64,000 nt of DNA, taken from positions 70,563,741 to 70,627,740 of the forward strand of contig CM041465.1 in the NCBI GenBank assembly GCA_023213395.1. The letters are read 5' to 3'. Source of the DNA: Cycas panzhihuaensis (lineage: Eukaryota; Cycadophyta). The translations under genes and the position numbers were made by a program. The notes beneath the pieces are model-generated. The model made no database searches and had not been told where the DNA came from. It saw only the letters and a list, made by a program, of their open reading frames with translations. This document shows, piece after piece, positions 61,314-64,000 of the stretch (the stretch's first letter is position 1; the number at the start of each line of letters is the position of its first letter).

Positions 61314-63232
61314 ACATATATAAGGAGATGTTATGATGAGACAAAGCTTTGTGATTCATTGGCAGTATGAGGCAATTATGCACTTATTACTTATATTAAC
61401 AAGAGAGTGTTCATGGGAAAAATGGGTGATGTTAGGCTCTTTGTGTGGTTACATATAAGAGCTTATAGGCAAGTAAACAACGTAAGGCTCTACAGCATGC
61501 AATTACATGAGAGAATAAGTTGGGTGAGAATAGATGAAATGAGACAACATGTTAACTCTTTGCATGTGATTTATATATGAGAGGTTTGAGGGTGAGAAAG
61601 AAGAGGTCAAAGTAGTGAAGTATCACCAATTAACTGAACTAAGTCGAGATTAGGCAAGATAGGGTGAAGAAGGCCGAGTTGATTGAGATACCTTAGTTAC
61701 AAAATAAAGTAAACTCTGTTATTATTGTTGCAGCATAGATCATTACACAAGTTTATATATATGTAATTTATTAATTAAAAAGGTGTGTTTTATTTGTGTA
61801 TATTCAAGTTCTATTATATTAGATATGTATGAGGTGACAAGAGGTTTAGAATTTGTTGTTTGTATAATGATGGTAGACCATTATACTTTGCAGTTAGTTG
61901 ATGTTAACATCGGGCTTTGTGTTCTATTTGATATTGGTTCAACAAATGTGCATATCTAAACAAACTTGATGTAGAACTAAGATAAACTATTTGATAAAAA
62001 TTAAAGTATGAATCGAAAGATCTATGGCGAGATACTTTAAAAATCGATTATGTCTTTATCATGGTATAGAATAGTTGTCCTATAAACTCTATAAGGTTAC
62101 ATTGTAGGTGAGTATTATGATGCAGATGGTGAGGTGTTAGTGCATGTCATTGTTTACCTCCCATAGATTTATAGTAGAAGTTGTAGTAGATAGTTGCATG
62201 AGGCCTCTTCTAGTACTATTCATGGCATATTCCCATCATATTATATATTAGACTAAGTTAGAAGCCTTCTATTCTTTGTTTGAAGTAAATGAAGTATACA
62301 CATCTTAGATGAAGATCACAATAGCAGGATTACAAGAGTTTGGAGTGTCTTTATGATCTGTAGGAAAATGCATTATGATTAGTCTAGATGCTAGTTTGAA
62401 GAGTTTATGATGTATCATATTAAGTGTCATCTAATTATAGGTTTTATCCTTTATTGCTTGATTTTTGAGCTTTGATTAAGTAATTGCATGAGGAGTTATT
62501 TTTGAAGAGATATGGATTACAATCCCATATTCCATTAATGGTTTGAAACACAGGGATGATTGAAAAGAAGGAGCGACATGCTAGTCAAGCTCGTGATAGA
62601 CACCAGCGTTGAGCAAGAGAAGAATTATAATAGAGAGTTATATTAGAGGTGTTGTGTGGGATTTGGCCCTCTTATCTCCAAGAAAATAACATGGTTGGTT
62701 TACAAGTTGGCAAGACTTGTCGTGCAGAGATTTCTAATTGAAAGAAGGATTCAAATATAAGGAGATATTTGCACCTCTCTTTATGTTGCTTTTGGTCCAT
62801 TTGAGCCTTACTTTACTTGATTATATAGTTGGAAGTCACGTCATATCATGTTAGTATTCCTTAATGGAGGCTTAAAGAAGAGATTCACATGGCTTAACTA
62901 GCAACCTCTTGGTTAGTCAAAGGAAAATGACTAAGTTTCATGGATAAAGTATTAGGCATAGAGAGAGACTTATATAGTTACAGAGACTATTAGAGTATAA
63001 TCTAAAGAATTGTGTACATATGAGCATAGCACCATTACATCCAAGAGTAGATCAAATCAAGGAAGATGTAGGTTGAAGTTTGTCTAAGTGGAGATCAACT
63101 GGTGAATATGCTCACCAAGCTCTAACTAAAGATCACTATATTAACATTCGTGCATATTAGGTAAGGTTATCCTTGAGAAGGGATCTATTACCAAGGATAA
63201 ATCTTAATACCCTACATTCATATTAAGAGGGA
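61314..63232 (+). pseudogene. Second copy of A's pol remnant
   Basis: Counterpart of 16160-18086 with the same RT and RNase H blocks and the same stops, plus a few indels. Confidence 0.65.
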
Positions 63233-63274
63233 TGTTGGAATATATTACTAACTAATATTAATATGTAGTGAGAT
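63233..63274 (+). repeat. Second copy of the start of A's 3' LTR
   Basis: Same 42 bp as 18087-18128, followed directly by B's LTR. Confidence 0.8.
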
Positions 63275-63991
63275 TGTTGAGTGAAGGATCTAGTTGCTAC
63301 ACTCTACTACACTAAAACAATGGTATATAATAAGAGTAAAATAAAGAGAACAAGATTGAGAGCAAAAATAAGAGGTTAAATTATGACTCTCCCTTTTATA
63401 TTCAACCTTATATAATATAGGATATACATTAGGGTTTCTAAAGGAGTTTTCTACCTAATGACATGATCTTGAAATTACACTTAAATGTAAATGAAATTAT
63501 ATTTAACTATGTGACTTACCTAACCTAAAGTCACCTTCATATAATTAATCTAATAACCTTGATATATTAACAACCATCAATCCCTCCTTAATGATAAAGG
63601 CCATTATGATAGAATCTATTCTTTGAGGTCTTTATTTGAGCTTCATTATTACATTAATACTTTTGTGAGAAAACCCTCATGGGGAATAAAAATCCACAAA
63701 CTTTCTAAGATCTATAGCCCCTTAAATCAAAATGGATAAGGTGACTCTTGATATAGACTAATGGCCGAGCAACTTAAATATGCGACGATACATTGAGTCT
63801 CCATATACCATTTGGTCATTCCCCATGCCCTTTCAAGTTTTCATAGGTTCCAATTTTCTAAGACTAGTACAACCTTTATCCTTGTGTGCCCATGAGGGTT
63901 TTCATAAATATGATAGAATAGATACTTACTCTTATTCTTTCATGCCTGAGGGGTTTTCGGGAATGGAATAGAGTATGATGATCTGTTGTCA
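63275..63991 (-). repeat. Second copy of B's 3' LTR
   Basis: 717 bp, counterpart of 18129-18847. The polypurine tract (63992-64000) is cut by the window end. Confidence 0.8.
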
Positions 63992-64000
63992 TCTCCCCCA

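Overview
The window looks like repeat-dominated nuclear DNA of a land plant with a large genome. It is mostly very AT-rich and I find no intact host gene. Coding traces are decayed Ty1/copia retrotransposons: initiator-Met-type primer-binding sites beside TG...CA long terminal repeats (LTRs), and integrase upstream of reverse transcriptase (RT). There are also scraps of plant nuclear genes (a PLS-type pentatricopeptide-repeat protein, an ArfGAP, HSP90, GMP synthase). The species cannot be told from the sequence.

Layout. 1-3819 is the 5' half of a minus-strand copia (K). It sits beside scraps of two other copias (3.9-4.9 kb). From 5037 to 49846 the window is one nested stack. The host element I (LTRs 5037-5518/31421-31434 and 49360-49846) carries D (5519-31420, minus), G (33004-38336, plus) and F (39751-48595, plus). 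D carries A (12312-27687, plus) and E (27836-31058, plus). A's 3' LTR is split by B (18129-about 27432, minus), and B is split by C (19420-25076, minus). The deepest path is I > D > A > B > C, five layers. Exact 5-bp target-site duplications (TSDs) fix C (CCTGT), E (AAATG) and F (GAAAG). One-mismatch candidates support A, D and G.

Three elements carry pieces of ordinary host genes. E holds an ArfGAP domain in sense. C holds a PPR fragment and F holds GMP synthase plus HSP90 fragments, all antisense to their element and all in an oversized leader upstream of gag. C and F also share a roughly 0.7-kb non-coding leader module although their LTRs differ.

50.1-54.35 kb is visibly richer in G+C. 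It has an RNase HI-like domain with its four acidic positions, then a putative long LTR, then a primer-binding-like site resembling Tat/Ogre Ty3/gypsy elements. A gap of exactly 500 N (54352-54851) follows. Everything after it (54852-64000) repeats 9368-18856 in the same orientation, including the same insertion junctions. Divergence is greatest beside the gap, so a redundant or poorly polished contig end is more likely than a true segmental duplication.

All proteins here are broken by stops and frameshifts. Coordinates of decayed coding regions are approximate; LTR ends, primer sites and TSDs were read base by base.
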